This document shows, piece by piece, positions 8,863-21,589 of a stretch of DNA of 64,000 nucleotides (its first letter is position 1; each line of letters starts with the position of its first letter). Under the pieces are notes generated by a model. It searched no databases and had not been told where the DNA came from. It was given only the letters and a program-made list of their open reading frames with translations. The DNA is taken from NCBI RefSeq assembly GCF_009725235.1, contig NZ_WJFC01000051.1, positions 1-64,000 on the forward strand, read 5' to 3'. The position numbers and the translations under genes were made by a program. This DNA is from Scytonema sp. UIC 10036. Its GTDB lineage: Bacteria > Cyanobacteriota > Cyanobacteriia > Cyanobacteriales > Nostocaceae.

Positions 8863-9141
8863 TTTATGGCACTTGCAATGATTATGACACTGGCTCTCAT
8901 GGTGTATAGTTTAGGGCAACGCCAACTTCGGCAAGCATTAGAACTTACTCATTCCACTCTCCCCAATCAAAAAGGTCAGCAAAGCTGCCCGTCCTACTTT
9001 AAGATGGATTCTCCAATGTTTTCAGTCTATTCATCTTGTATTTGTCGATGGTATTAAATCTTCGATTAAACTCACCGATAAACAAAACCTGATTTTGCAG
9101 TTCCTTGGGGCTTCTTCTCATCAATATTATTTTTTATCTTA
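8863..9141 (+). mobile_element. IS1634-type transposase, C-terminal remnant
   Basis: The plus strand reads LALMVYSLGQRQLRQALELT, then after a one-frame shift near 8985 RPTLRWILQCFQSIHLVFVD and on to YYFLS, stop at 9141. This is the conserved end of IS1634-family transposases common in cyanobacteria. The upstream catalytic part is missing and the frame is broken. Its left edge coincides with the truncation of the GNAT gene at 8862. Confidence 0.65.
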
Positions 9142-9219
9142 AATAACCTGCTGAATGTGGGATAAACTCTGTACAATAAGTTATTAGTCCCTGCTGCATC
9201 TCCTTCACCATACCAATAA

Positions 9220-9603
9220 ATGTCAGATCAAAGAGCACTCCTAATCGAACTGCTCCGTGCGGCATACGCAGCCTTCAACGCGCGAGAAATTGACGCTGCC
9301 CTTGCTCTCATGACTCCGGACGTGGTTTGGCCGAGAGCGTTCAAAGGCGGTTTTGTCCGTGGCCTTGAAGAAGTTCGCGCTTACTGGACGGAGCAATGGA
9401 GCGAGATCGATCCGCACGTCGAGCCGCAAACCTTTTACTTGGAGGAGGACGGGCGCATTTTGGTCTCGGTGCATCAGGTCGTGCGTGACTTGGCAGGAGC
9501 AGTTCTTGCCTCGGAACACGTGGGCCATCGATTCACCCTTGAACATGGCTTGATTCAAGCTATGGAAGTCTGTCCACTTCTATCGTCCACCCCAAAAGAC
9601 TAA
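9220..9603 (+). CDS. SnoaL-like / NTF2-fold protein
   Basis: A 127-residue protein with the SnoaL-like pattern: LLRAAYAAFNAREIDAALAL, MTPDVVWPRAFKGGFVRGLE, VRAYWTEQW, then beta strands with FYLEEDGRILVSVHQVVRDL. The fold forms a small hydrophobic pocket; members include ring cyclases and isomerases but most are of unknown substrate. The gene is markedly more GC-rich than its surroundings, suggesting recent acquisition, probably from a proteobacterium. It sits next to the IS1634 remnant. Confidence 0.75.
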   Translation: MSDQRALLIELLRAAYAAFNAREIDAALALMTPDVVWPRAFKGGFVRGLEEVRAYWTEQWSEIDPHVEPQTFYLEEDGRILVSVHQVVRDLAGAVLASEHVGHRFTLEHGLIQAMEVCPLLSSTPKD

Positions 9604-10020
9604 CCACGCGCTCCTTGCGAACAGGCACCCACGGGCGGCCTTCTTCTGTATCCGGGGTGAAATAAGCATCCCTACAGAAAGTTACGCGTTTGGATTTGAT
9701 GAGCCGCTTTCAACCCAAGCTAGAGCCACGGAGAAACCTGTACCATTTGAAGCCTCTGAAGTTTAGGAGGCTGAAATCTTTGCTATGCCGTTTAAAAAAT
9801 GAAGCGAATTCATTACAAAAACTTACAAATAGGCGATCGCCACGGTCATTGGACGTTAAAAACTACATTCTTTCCTTCTGCCCTCTGCCTTTCTTCTGGT
9901 AATTCCGGCGTTGAGCAACAATCCTACCTCCGATCCTCTCGATAGCGTTATCCAACATTGAGTTGATGGGAATACTAATGCCAGTAAGGAAAACCAAATT
10001 CTGTCATAAGGTATGTATAG
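9604..10020. other. Gene-free stretch before the HstK-like kinase
   Basis: About 417 bp. A HIP1-type GGCGATCGCC lies near 9833 and a pyrimidine-rich 7-mer tract of the CTTCTGCCCTCTGCC kind near 9870-9897. I see no gene and no clear promoter. Confidence 0.5.
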
Positions 10021-13000
10021 ATGGCGACTATAAACTCTATCCCCATCATTCCAGGATATCAAATTAACTCTCAACTGTATGCTGGCTCCAAAACCAACGT
10101 ATATCGAGCTATCCGCCAATCAGACCAACTTCCAGTCGTTATTAAACTTCTGACCTTAGAGTATCCCAGTTTTAACGAATTACTACAATTTCGTCATCAG
10201 TATACAATCACTAAAAATCTCAACATTGCTGGAATTATTCATCCCTTATCGCTAGAAACCTATGGCAATGGCTATATTTTGGTGATGACAGATCTGGGAA
10301 AAACTTCTTTAAGAGAATACATGAAAAACTCGAATATATCCTTAGTAGAAGTTTTGAATATTGCTATTCAACTAGTTCTCATTCTTCGCGATTTACACGA
10401 AAATCGCATTATTCATAAAGATATTAAACCAGCAAATATTCTGATTCATCCCCAAACAAAACAGATTCAACTCATTGACTTTAGTATTGCTTCATTACTA
10501 CCTAAAGAAACCCAAGAAATTAAAAATCCAAATGTTTTAGAAGGAACTCTCGCCTATATTTCCCCAGAACAAACAGGCAGAATGAACCGTGGCATCGACT
10601 ACCGTAGCGATTATTATTCTCTGGGTGTAACATTATATGAAATATTGACCGGAAAGTTACCATTTAATTGTGATGACCCGATGGAGTTGGTGCATTATCA
10701 TCTGGCCAAAATGCCACCGCAGCTAAAAGGCAGTAGGCAGGAGGTAGGAGGCAGAAGCAAAGAAATACCAAAAGTCTTATGTGATATTGTTCTGAAGTTA
10801 ATGGCGAAAAACGCCGAAGATAGATATCAAAGTGCTTTGGGATTAAAGCATGATTTAGAACTTTGTTTAGCCCAACTCCAAGAGACAGGAGAAATTAGAG
10901 ATTTTGAAATCGGTCAGTGGGATGTCTGCGATCGCTTCCTCATCCCGGAAAAATTATACGGCAGAGAAGCAGAAGTTGCTAGCTTATTACAAGCATTTGA
11001 GCGTGTCACTCACAGCCAATCGGAAATCATGCTAGTAGCAGGATTTTCGGGGATTGGGAAAACTGCTGTGGTGAATGAAGTCCACAAACCAATTACTCGT
11101 CAGCAAGGTTATTTCATCAAAGGTAAGTTCGATCAATTCAATCGAAATATTCCCTTATCCGCTTTTGTACAAGCTTTACGCGACTTAATGGCGCAATTGT
11201 TGTCAGAATCAGACGCACAATTGGTACAGTGGCGCAATCAAATTATTCAAGTTGTTGGAGACAATGGGCAAGTTTTGATTGAAGTCATTCCAGAATTAGA
11301 ACAGGTAATTGGTAAACAACCGCCTGCACCAGAACTATCAGGAACAGCGGTACAAAATCGGTTTAATTTACTATTTCAAAAGTTTCTTGCTGTCTTCACC
11401 ACAAAGGAACATCCACTGGTGATGTTTCTGGATGATTTACAGTGGGCAGATTTGGCTTCGCTACAGTTAATTAAACTGCTAACTGAAAATCAAAAATATC
11501 TGCTTTTGTTAGGTGCTTATCGAGATAATGAAGTGTCAGCCGTACATCCATTAATGTTGAAGGTGGAAGAACTCAAGAAAACTGGTAAGACTGTTAATAC
11601 TATTACTCTTGCTCCGCTTTCCTTGAGTGATACCAATCAGTTAGTGGCTGACACTTTACATTGTACGACACAGAGATCGCGTCCCCTAACAGAATTAATC
11701 AATCGCAAAACTAAAGGCAATCCCTTTTTTATCACGCAGTTTCTCAAGGCTTTATACGAAGATAAACAAATTAAATTTAATCGCGAGCAAGGTTATTGGG
11801 AATGCGATTTGGCTCAAGTCAATGCGCTATCTGTGACTGATGATGTGGTGGAATTTATGGCTACTCAGTTACAGAAATTGCCCCAGAAAACGCAAAATGT
11901 CCTGAAATTAGCTGCTTGTATTGGTAACTCTTTTGATTTAACTACTTTGGCAATTGTTTCACAACAGTCGCCACAGGAAGTGGCAGATGCTTTGTGGAAG
12001 GCTTTGCAGGAAGGATTGATTTTACCGCAAAGTCAAGTTTATAAGTTTTATCTCAGCCACGAGCAAGAAGTTAATACTAACAATATCGAAAATGTTGCTT
12101 ATCGCTTTCTGCACGATCGCGTCCAACAAGCTGCTTATTGTTTAATTCCCGAAGACCAAAAACAAGCGACTCATTTAGCGATCGGTCAATTATTGCACGC
12201 TAACACACCTGTAACTCAACTAGATACATATATCTTTGAAATTGTCAATCACTTGAATATAGGCGTTGATTTGATAACTCAGCCTGACAAAAAACTGGAG
12301 TTAGCGCAACTGAATTTGCTGGCGGGGCGCAAAGCCAAAGCAGCGATCGCCTATAATGCTGCTGTCAAATATTGTACCCAAGGTATTGACTTACTACCCT
12401 CCCATGCCTGGACGGAAGATTACAAATTAACCCTGAATCTGCATAATGAGCGTTTAGAAGCTGCGTGCCTGAATACAGACTTTGACAAGCTGGCAGGATG
12501 GGGTGACGTTGTGTTACAATCTGCCACTTCTTTGCTGGATACTATCAAAGTCTATGAAACCCGAATGACGGCATTCCGGTCTCAAGGTCAATTTGCCAAA
12601 GTCATTGAGACTGGGTTACAAGTGTTGAAATTACTCGGTGTGGAATTTCCCGCACGGCCAACTATAGCAGATATTAGCGCCGCAGATCAACAGACAAGGC
12701 AACTATGGATGGGACGCGCACCCCTAAGTTTGCTGGATTTGCCTGCGATGAGCGACCCACATCAACTGGCAGCCATGCAAATAATGACTACACTGGTCTC
12801 CTCTGCGTACATTGCTAAACCGACACTGTTACCGCTACTTACATCTAAGCAAGTGGAGATGGCTATCCAATTTGGCAATTCATCTATTGCCATTTTTTCC
12901 TATGCAGACTACGGAGTGACTCTTTGTGGTTTGATTGGAGATATTGATGCTGGGTATGAGTTTGGAAAACTTTCATTAAAGTTACTAGAACAACAACAGA

Positions 13001-15888
13001 TTAACGCTTTTAAAAGCAGAGCTTACTTTATTGTTAACAGCTTTATTCGGCACTGGAAAGAACCTTTACATCACAGTATCCCATGTTTGCTAGAAGCTTA
13101 TCACAGCGGCTTAGAAACCGGAGATTGGGTATGCGTAGCGTTGAACTTAGTGTCATATAGTGAGTGTAGCTATTGGAGTGGTCGAGAATTAAATAATTTG
13201 GCTGAGGAAATGGAGACTCATCGGCAAGTCATCAGCCAAGTCAAACAAGAAGCAACGATAAAATATTATGAATGCTACCAGCAAGCGATTCTCAATTTAT
13301 TAGGACAAGCTGAAGTTCCCTATTGTTTACAGGGCAAAGTCTTCAATGCTGCCCAAATTTTACCCAGCTTACAAGCTGCCAGCAATCGCACGGGGTTATT
13401 CTATCTTTATCTCAATCAAGCTGTTCTCTGTTATTTATTCGGAGAATACGAAGCAGCCTCACAACAAGTAGCCTTAGCAGAACAGTATAGCAATGCTGTA
13501 ACTGGCTATTTCGTCGTAGTTGTCCGAGTTTTTTATGATGCTTTAATTCATTTAGCACGTTACACCGATGTTAATGCTGAAGAACAATCAGCCATTTTAG
13601 AGCGAATCAATGCCTATCAAGAAAAACTACAAACTTGGGCTACTCATGCCCCATTCAATCATCAACACCGTTGGCAACTTGTGGCAGCAGAACGCTATCG
13701 AGTGCTTGGTCAATTTGCTGAGGCGATGGAACATTACGATTTAGCTATTACCCAAGCCAAAACGCATGGTTATGTGCAAGATGAAGCACTTAGCAATGAA
13801 CTGGCCGCTAAATTTTACCTAAGTTGGGGCAAACAGAAAGTCGCAGCAAGTTATATGCAGGAGGCATACTACTGTTACGCTCGTTGGGGTGCAAAAGCTA
13901 AAACTGAGGATTTGGAAAACCGCCATCCCGATTTACTGCGCGTTCTTCTCCAGCAGAGAGTACAATCACTCCATATGCTGGAAACACTATCGAACAGCGT
14001 TAGTCGCCCGAACTCGGTTCATAATTCCACTGATTTGGGTCGTTCTTCTAACACTGACATCAGTACCTTTGATTTTACTGCTATCCTCAAAGCCTCCCAA
14101 GCCATTTCCGGCACGATTCAACTGGATGAACTACTGTACAAATTAACACAGATTATTCTGCAACATTCTGGAGGCGATCGCTGTGCCTTAATCCTACCTA
14201 ATACTCAAGGAAAATGGTTGGTAAGAGCCATTGCTACACCCGAAACCACAGAACTTTGTGCCGAACCTTTAGAGGGCAACCCCAACTTACCAATTAAGTT
14301 GATACAGTACGTCAAAAACACCGAAGAAATCGTGATGATTGACGAACTCAAAACCAATTTACCTGTAATTGATGAGTATTTAAGTCAACGACAACCAAAA
14401 AGTTTGTTGTGCTTGCCAATTCTTAATCAAGGACACTTAATTGGAATTTTGTATTTAAAGAATCACTCTACTAGTAGTGTGTTTACCAGCGATCGCATCC
14501 TCATTCTCAACTTTCTTTGTACCCAAGCGGCCATTTCTCTAGAAAATGCCCGTCTTTATCAAGATTCACAAATTTATGCTCAACAGTTAGAACAATCTCT
14601 GGAAAAATTACGGCTCAGTGAAGCCCGCTTTCAGAAACTAGCAGATAATATTCCTGGAATGATTTATCAGATCCGAATTAAAGCCGATGGTTCAGCTTCA
14701 GTACCCTACGTCAGTTCTGGGTGTCAAAGACTTTACGAAGTAGCAGCAGAAGATTTCCTGTTAGGGAAATGTAGCCTGCGTGATTTTGAACATCCCGACG
14801 ATCGAGCAGAAGCCTTTCGCGCAGTTATTGAGTCAGCAAAAAATCTCACCCTATTTCAGCATGAGTGGCGCATTGTTACACCTAATGGAAATATTAAGTG
14901 GGTAAAAGCAGCTTCTCAGCCAGAACTGGGCGAGGATGGTGAAATGGTATGGGATGGTATTGTGATTGACATTAGCGATCGCAAACTTGCTGAAGCTGCC
15001 ATTGAGCAAAAATCTCAAGAACTGGAAAATGCTCTGCAAGAACTGCAACAAGCCCAACTGCAAATGATACAAAATGAAAAAATGTCTGCACTAGGTAACT
15101 TAGTTGCTGGGGTAGCTCATGAAATGAACAATCCCCTCGGCTTTATTTCGGCTAGCCTCCAACAAGCTAAACCTATCTTAGCTGATATCACTGAACACCT
15201 AAAACTCTATCAAAAAGTTCTACCAAATCCGGAAGCAGAAATTCTCGCTCATGCTGAAGAAATTGACTTAGATTATAGCTTAGAAGACCTACCAAATATG
15301 CTCAATGCAATGGTCATGGCTTCTAACCGATTAAAAAATATCAGCACCAGCTTAAGAACTTTCTCCCGTTTCGATAACAATTATCAAGTTTCATTTGACA
15401 TCAATGAAGGCATTGATAGTACAATTTTAATTCTCAAGCATCGCCTCAAAGCGAATGAGAAACGTCCAGAAATTGCAGTCGTAACTGAGTACAATAATTT
15501 CCAGCCAATCGAGTGTTTTCCCGGACAATTAAATCAAGTATTTATGAATATTCTAGCTAATGCCATTGATGCTTTAGATGAGTCAAGTATAGGTCGGAGC
15601 TTTGAGTATTTAAAGCTAAACCCACGCAAAATTATAGTGAGAACTGTCATGGAAAATCATACCTTAAAAATATCAATTGCCGATAATGGCACAGGAATAA
15701 GCGAAGATGTCAAGGCACGCATATTCAACCATTTATTTACTACAAAAGGAGTGGGAAAAGGCACAGGATTAGGACTAGCGATCGCGCGGCAAATTGTGGA
15801 AGAAATACATCGGGGCAAAATTGAAGTTAATTCTGTTTTAGGAGAAGGAACAGAATTTGTAATTTATATTCCAATACGGTTTAGTTAA
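10021..15888 (+). CDS. Hybrid Ser/Thr kinase - AAA ATPase - GAF - PAS - histidine kinase (HstK type)
   Basis: A 1955-residue cytoplasmic signalling protein. Domains in order: Ser/Thr kinase (about 10-275; catalytic HKDIKPANI near 131; DFS instead of DFG near 158; SPEQTGRMN); an AAA/STAND-type ATPase with P-loop GFSGIGKT at 341 and Walker B FLDDLQWAD near 477; a long TPR-like helical region (about 700-1330); GAF (about 1370-1510); PAS with PGMIYQ start (about 1545-1645); histidine kinase with VAHEMNNPLGF (about 1698); and HATPase with NAIDAL, DNGTGI and GTGLGLAIA to the end. There is no receiver domain. Such HstK-type fusions are known from Nostoc-type cyanobacteria. No response regulator gene adjoins it. 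Confidence 0.93.
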   Translation: MATINSIPIIPGYQINSQLYAGSKTNVYRAIRQSDQLPVVIKLLTLEYPSFNELLQFRHQYTITKNLNIAGIIHPLSLETYGNGYILVMTDLGKTSLREYMKNSNISLVEVLNIAIQLVLILRDLHENRIIHKDIKPANILIHPQTKQIQLIDFSIASLLPKETQEIKNPNVLEGTLAYISPEQTGRMNRGIDYRSDYYSLGVTLYEILTGKLPFNCDDPMELVHYHLAKMPPQLKGSRQEVGGRSKEIPKVLCDIVLKLMAKNAEDRYQSALGLKHDLELCLAQLQETGEIRDFEIGQWDVCDRFLIPEKLYGREAEVASLLQAFERVTHSQSEIMLVAGFSGIGKTAVVNEVHKPITRQQGYFIKGKFDQFNRNIPLSAFVQALRDLMAQLLSESDAQLVQWRNQIIQVVGDNGQVLIEVIPELEQVIGKQPPAPELSGTAVQNRFNLLFQKFLAVFTTKEHPLVMFLDDLQWADLASLQLIKLLTENQKYLLLLGAYRDNEVSAVHPLMLKVEELKKTGKTVNTITLAPLSLSDTNQLVADTLHCTTQRSRPLTELINRKTKGNPFFITQFLKALYEDKQIKFNREQGYWECDLAQVNALSVTDDVVEFMATQLQKLPQKTQNVLKLAACIGNSFDLTTLAIVSQQSPQEVADALWKALQEGLILPQSQVYKFYLSHEQEVNTNNIENVAYRFLHDRVQQAAYCLIPEDQKQATHLAIGQLLHANTPVTQLDTYIFEIVNHLNIGVDLITQPDKKLELAQLNLLAGRKAKAAIAYNAAVKYCTQGIDLLPSHAWTEDYKLTLNLHNERLEAACLNTDFDKLAGWGDVVLQSATSLLDTIKVYETRMTAFRSQGQFAKVIETGLQVLKLLGVEFPARPTIADISAADQQTRQLWMGRAPLSLLDLPAMSDPHQLAAMQIMTTLVSSAYIAKPTLLPLLTSKQVEMAIQFGNSSIAIFSYADYGVTLCGLIGDIDAGYEFGKLSLKLLEQQQINAFKSRAYFIVNSFIRHWKEPLHHSIPCLLEAYHSGLETGDWVCVALNLVSYSECSYWSGRELNNLAEEMETHRQVISQVKQEATIKYYECYQQAILNLLGQAEVPYCLQGKVFNAAQILPSLQAASNRTGLFYLYLNQAVLCYLFGEYEAASQQVALAEQYSNAVTGYFVVVVRVFYDALIHLARYTDVNAEEQSAILERINAYQEKLQTWATHAPFNHQHRWQLVAAERYRVLGQFAEAMEHYDLAITQAKTHGYVQDEALSNELAAKFYLSWGKQKVAASYMQEAYYCYARWGAKAKTEDLENRHPDLLRVLLQQRVQSLHMLETLSNSVSRPNSVHNSTDLGRSSNTDISTFDFTAILKASQAISGTIQLDELLYKLTQIILQHSGGDRCALILPNTQGKWLVRAIATPETTELCAEPLEGNPNLPIKLIQYVKNTEEIVMIDELKTNLPVIDEYLSQRQPKSLLCLPILNQGHLIGILYLKNHSTSSVFTSDRILILNFLCTQAAISLENARLYQDSQIYAQQLEQSLEKLRLSEARFQKLADNIPGMIYQIRIKADGSASVPYVSSGCQRLYEVAAEDFLLGKCSLRDFEHPDDRAEAFRAVIESAKNLTLFQHEWRIVTPNGNIKWVKAASQPELGEDGEMVWDGIVIDISDRKLAEAAIEQKSQELENALQELQQAQLQMIQNEKMSALGNLVAGVAHEMNNPLGFISASLQQAKPILADITEHLKLYQKVLPNPEAEILAHAEEIDLDYSLEDLPNMLNAMVMASNRLKNISTSLRTFSRFDNNYQVSFDINEGIDSTILILKHRLKANEKRPEIAVVTEYNNFQPIECFPGQLNQVFMNILANAIDALDESSIGRSFEYLKLNPRKIIVRTVMENHTLKISIADNGTGISEDVKARIFNHLFTTKGVGKGTGLGLAIARQIVEEIHRGKIEVNSVLGEGTEFVIYIPIRFS

Positions 15889-18363
<2,475 letters not shown>

Positions 18364-18569
18364 TCGAGAGCGCAAAGGTCTCTAGGGCGTGCCGTAGACA
18401 TAGACAGCGCAACTACGAACTCCTCAAAATTTAGTTGACAGAGTATTAGTGGTTCATCGCATTAATTCTAAAGGGCTGTCAGATCTCCGACTTCTTAAAG
18501 GATAATGTTGGCGAATGGGGGGTAAGACCCCCTATTGTTTAATCAGAATGGAAGCAATTGCTATAAAGT

Positions 18570-18866
18570 GTGGGGGTGTTCCCTAGGCAAACACATTATC
18601 AAATTATTCTTAGCAGAAGTGAAACACGTCCTCAAGCTAAATTATACGGCTTTACCATCGGAGAACGAATTCCCTCCTTTCCATTACCGTTACAATCAGA
18701 AGATACAGAACCGATTTTAGATTTGCAATCTTTGTTGCATGGAATATACAATCGTGCAAGATATTATTTAGCAATTGATTATCATAAAGAACCAGTACCA
18801 CCTCTAAAATTAGAAGATGCTGTATGGTCTGATACTCTTTTACGCGAACAACGCTTAAGGACTTAG
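18570..18866 (+). pseudogene. C-terminal remnant of a DUF4058 protein
   Basis: The product reads THYQIILSRSETRPQAKLYG, then ERIPSFPLPLQSEDTEPILD, LLHGIYNRARYYLAIDYHKE and PVPPLKLEDAVWSDTLLREQ. This is the conserved end of the cyanobacterial DUF4058 family (about 250-270 residues when complete). The first 60 percent is missing upstream of 18570, so it is a remnant even though the remaining frame is clean. Confidence 0.75.
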
Positions 18867-19231
18867 TCATTATTCAAGGAAATTGTCAAGTTTTTCTCAT
18901 AACTACTCCCGAACCAATACTACTTGGATAAGAATTTTTGTAGGTTGGGTAAACCCGTGAGGAAACCCAACAAATTCCTGTAAATGTTGGGTTTTGTTCC
19001 TCAAACGCCACTTTACTCAACTGGTGGACACATGAGCACTTTTTGTGGCTCCCCAACCTATGTGTTTTCGTATTTTTACGCTTACCCGACAAGTATTGAC
19101 TCTCGAACCGCCAGCTATATTATTACCTATAGGCGTAGGGCTATACCGCACAACATTCAATGTGCGGCATAGCCCTACCTAACAAATATGGTAGGCATTT
19201 CTGTTACACGTTAATTCATCTTCCCGTTTAT
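18867..19231. other. Gene-free stretch with repeat-like DNA
   Basis: About 365 bp. It has repeated GTTGGGTTT/AAACCCAAC words around 18940-19000, a type of small inverted repeat common in cyanobacterial intergenic DNA, and the long hairpin listed separately. No gene seen. Confidence 0.45.
19135..19178. repeat. 18-bp stem hairpin
   Basis: GTAGGGCTATACCGCACA (19135-19152) pairs with 19161-19178 around an 8-base loop, with a single mismatch. There is no T-run on either side, so it looks more like a dispersed palindromic element than a terminator. It lies 53 bp after the stop of the peptide gene on the minus strand. Confidence 0.7.
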
Positions 19232-19465
19232 CTAGGGAGCTGGATTTACAAAAAATACGGTAGTCAACTGTGCAACCGCATTGGATGTTGGAATTTGACT
19301 TACGAGTCCACCGACTATATCGAAGCCTGGTATCCCAAGTGTTAAAGTAAAACCACCTTGTACGTCGTGTAATTCCTGTTCTGTAAGTTGGTCAAGAAAA
19401 GTTTCCGAATCTTTGAAAAGTTCAGAGCCTGGTAAATCGAAGATATTGATATTAATATCAGCCAT
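19232..19465 (-). CDS. Double-glycine leader peptide (putative bacteriocin/RiPP precursor)
   Basis: A 77-residue peptide from the ATG at 19465. Residues 1-38 look like a leader: DLPGSELFKDSETFLDQLTE then QELHDVQGG, ending in the double glycine cut by C39 peptidase-type ABC exporters. The core that follows is 39 residues, hydrophobic and rich in Gly, Thr and Val (FTLTLGIPGFDIVGGLVSQI..), without cysteine. No transporter or modifying enzyme lies nearby, so it would need machinery encoded elsewhere. The in-frame upstream start at 19492 is less likely. Confidence 0.65.
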   Translation of the reverse strand: MADININIFDLPGSELFKDSETFLDQLTEQELHDVQGGFTLTLGIPGFDIVGGLVSQIPTSNAVAQLTTVFFVNPAP

Positions 19466-19785
19466 AATTACTTTGTTCAGTATTGTAAACAACTAATTAT
19501 TGTATAAAATTTATAAAAAGATTAACTACCATTGGCTGAATAAATCAGAAAAAAAGCCTTGTTTTTTGACTATTTATTGATTGTTTGGAGACTGATGTAT
19601 TTTTACGTCTATAAACAAAATTACCGGACATTATTCAAATAATTATATAAAAAAACATCACTTGAAAGAGAAAAAAATAATGCATTTATTTCAATATGGA
19701 GGATTTTAGCAAACACAATTAAATCTTAACAGCAAAAACAAACACTCTTGCCAATATCAGTAGGGGTGGCTATAGTACACCCCTC
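19466..19785. other. AT-rich gene-free stretch
   Basis: 320 bp of very AT-rich DNA upstream of the peptide gene. It should hold that gene's promoter. Nothing else is recognised. Confidence 0.45.
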
Positions 19786-20199
19786 TCATATGTAAATTAT
19801 TAAATCATCACAGTCATGGGTGCTATCGTTTGTGCGATAAACCGTAGGCTTAAGTACAATACCCATAACTAACCTTCCACCAGATAGTCGATCTACTGAA
19901 GCCGCCGCTTTTGCCAGATGCAAGGGATGGCGTTGAGGAAAAATAATGCTCCCGGTTGCAAGGGTGATGGTGTGGGTGTGGGCTGCAATGTAACCAAGAT
20001 ACACCCAGGAGTCAAAGATTTGCCCAACATCGCCAAAACTGGGATCGTGAAGCGGCACATCCCGCACCCACAGTGTGGCAAAGCCCAATTCCTCAGCCCG
20101 TTGAGCTAGAATTACCTGGTTGTGCATGGTGGGAATACTACCTTTATAGGCTTCGATAGGGAAGAATACTCCAATCGTCAGTTGATTTTTTTTCGGCAA
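19786..20199 (-). pseudogene. Truncated luciferase-like (LLM) flavin oxidoreductase
   Basis: It starts MPKKNQLTIGVFFPIEAYKG and includes AEELGFATLWVRDVP and RHPLHLAKAAASVDRLSGGR, the N-terminal third of the FMN-dependent luciferase-like fold. Homology ends after RLVMGI. The last 25 residues are unrelated, and families of this type are normally about 300 residues. Therefore a broken gene. Confidence 0.7.
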
Positions 20200-20258
20200 A
20201 CATTCGTTGAAAACCTAATGGAAAGTTGTGATGCATCGTGAAAGTATTTAATTAAGTA

Positions 20259-20957
20259 TTAGGATAAGGTGGAACTAACGGAAATCAATGGAGCCACCCG
20301 ATCGCGCTGTCCGGGTGTCCAAGTTTCGCCCAGTAGTTTGTAGTTCATACGAGGAAAGAAACCATAACGTTGTCCTAATTCCCCACTCAGCAACGTCATG
20401 CGTTCAATCGTGCGGGCATTGGCAAGGCGTCCCGCATCAATGTAGCGAAAAGGTGTGTTCACAGCAACTTGGATCAAAGCTGATTTCGCTGATTCATCAT
20501 CACTTACAACAAACACATCGCTAACGGTATCGCCAAAGGTTGGTTCATCAAACACTTCCCACCAGACATTTTTGAACGCTCCCACCACTCGTGTTTTAGG
20601 AAAACGGTGTTGAATCTGCTCGGCTCCGCTTGTATCCCAGGGCAAAATGAAATCGGTATAAGTGTCGTTGAACGGGTTAGAAATGTCCACATACACCTTG
20701 CCATCTAACTGATTCCGCAAGGGTTCCAGTGTCTCCAACATCCCATCCCTTAAAAACATAGCAGGCAAGACAATATCGGCATCGGCTGCATTTTCGTAGC
20801 TGCCAGATGACAGCATGGTTTGACCTAACCCACGCACAATTGCAGCAGAACGGTTTGGATCGCGAGAAGCCAGGATGACTTGTTGCCCTGCTCGAGCAAA
20901 CATCTGTGCCAAACGCACTCCCATTCTGCCAGTTCCTAAAATTCCGATTGTTGTCAT
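20259..20957 (-). CDS. NADP-binding reductase, F420-reductase-like
   Basis: About 232 residues from the ATG at 20957 (MTTIGILGTGRMGVRLAQMF). The N-terminus is a Rossmann nucleotide-binding motif GILGTGRMG followed by ASRDPNR, which suits NADP. The layout fits the NADPH-dependent F420 reductase / NADP oxidoreductase family, but cyanobacteria use other acceptors, so the substrate is unknown. It follows the TetR gene by 49 bp on the same strand, suggesting one operon under TetR control. Confidence 0.75.
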   Translation of the reverse strand: MTTIGILGTGRMGVRLAQMFARAGQQVILASRDPNRSAAIVRGLGQTMLSSGSYENAADADIVLPAMFLRDGMLETLEPLRNQLDGKVYVDISNPFNDTYTDFILPWDTSGAEQIQHRFPKTRVVGAFKNVWWEVFDEPTFGDTVSDVFVVSDDESAKSALIQVAVNTPFRYIDAGRLANARTIERMTLLSGELGQRYGFFPRMNYKLLGETWTPGQRDRVAPLISVSSTLS

Positions 20958-21006
20958 GACGCTCTCCTTCACTTCCTACTAGTTGGATGTTTATTAGGTA
21001 AAAAAA

Positions 21007-21585
21007 TTAACCTTTGACTAACTGTATCAATTGCTCAATGACTTGATGGAAATGTGCTGTTCCACCATGAACGCGAGCAATCAGCATTCCTCCCTCCAGC
21101 AACCCAAAGATTAAAGCCGCCATCGCCGCGATGTCTCCAGGAAACCGGAAACTGCCATCCTGACAACCTTCCTTGAGGAAAGTCACCAGCCGTTCCTCAT
21201 TTGCTTGATAGAACTGACGAACGCGCTCTACAGAAGGATGGTTCAGGGTTGCTAATTCTGCCCCTAACATCGCACATAAACATGCTTTATCCTGACTTCC
21301 ACTACTGAGGGTGGCTTCATACAAACTGCAATATCGCCGCAGTTTTACCTCTGGCGAATCGCTAGAAGCAAGGATACCATCTACAATTCCCAAGAAGCGA
21401 TCGTTGTATCGGTCAAGTAGCGCCGCCAGCAAATCGTCTTTTTTAGGAAAATGAGTATGGATACTTGCCTTGCGAATGCCGACAACCTCGCTGATATCTT
21501 GGTAGCTCATCCCATTCACGCCGAGACGTTGAATCAGATCTTGAGCCACGTCAAGAATTTGTGTTTTAGTATCTACTTCCTTCAT
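21007..21585 (-). CDS. TetR family transcriptional regulator
   Basis: 192 residues. The N-terminal helix-turn-helix is ILDVAQDLIQRLGVNGMSYQ then ISEVVGIRKASIHTHFPKKD (about 10-50), the TetR signature. The C-terminal part resembles the ligand-binding domain of TetR proteins that control small oxidoreductase operons. A palindrome overlaps its ribosome-binding region (21590-21617), implying autoregulation. The reductase gene downstream is the likely target. Confidence 0.88.
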   Translation of the reverse strand: MKEVDTKTQILDVAQDLIQRLGVNGMSYQDISEVVGIRKASIHTHFPKKDDLLAALLDRYNDRFLGIVDGILASSDSPEVKLRRYCSLYEATLSSGSQDKACLCAMLGAELATLNHPSVERVRQFYQANEERLVTFLKEGCQDGSFRFPGDIAAMAALIFGLLEGGMLIARVHGGTAHFHQVIEQLIQLVKG

Positions 21586-21589
21586 GAAT

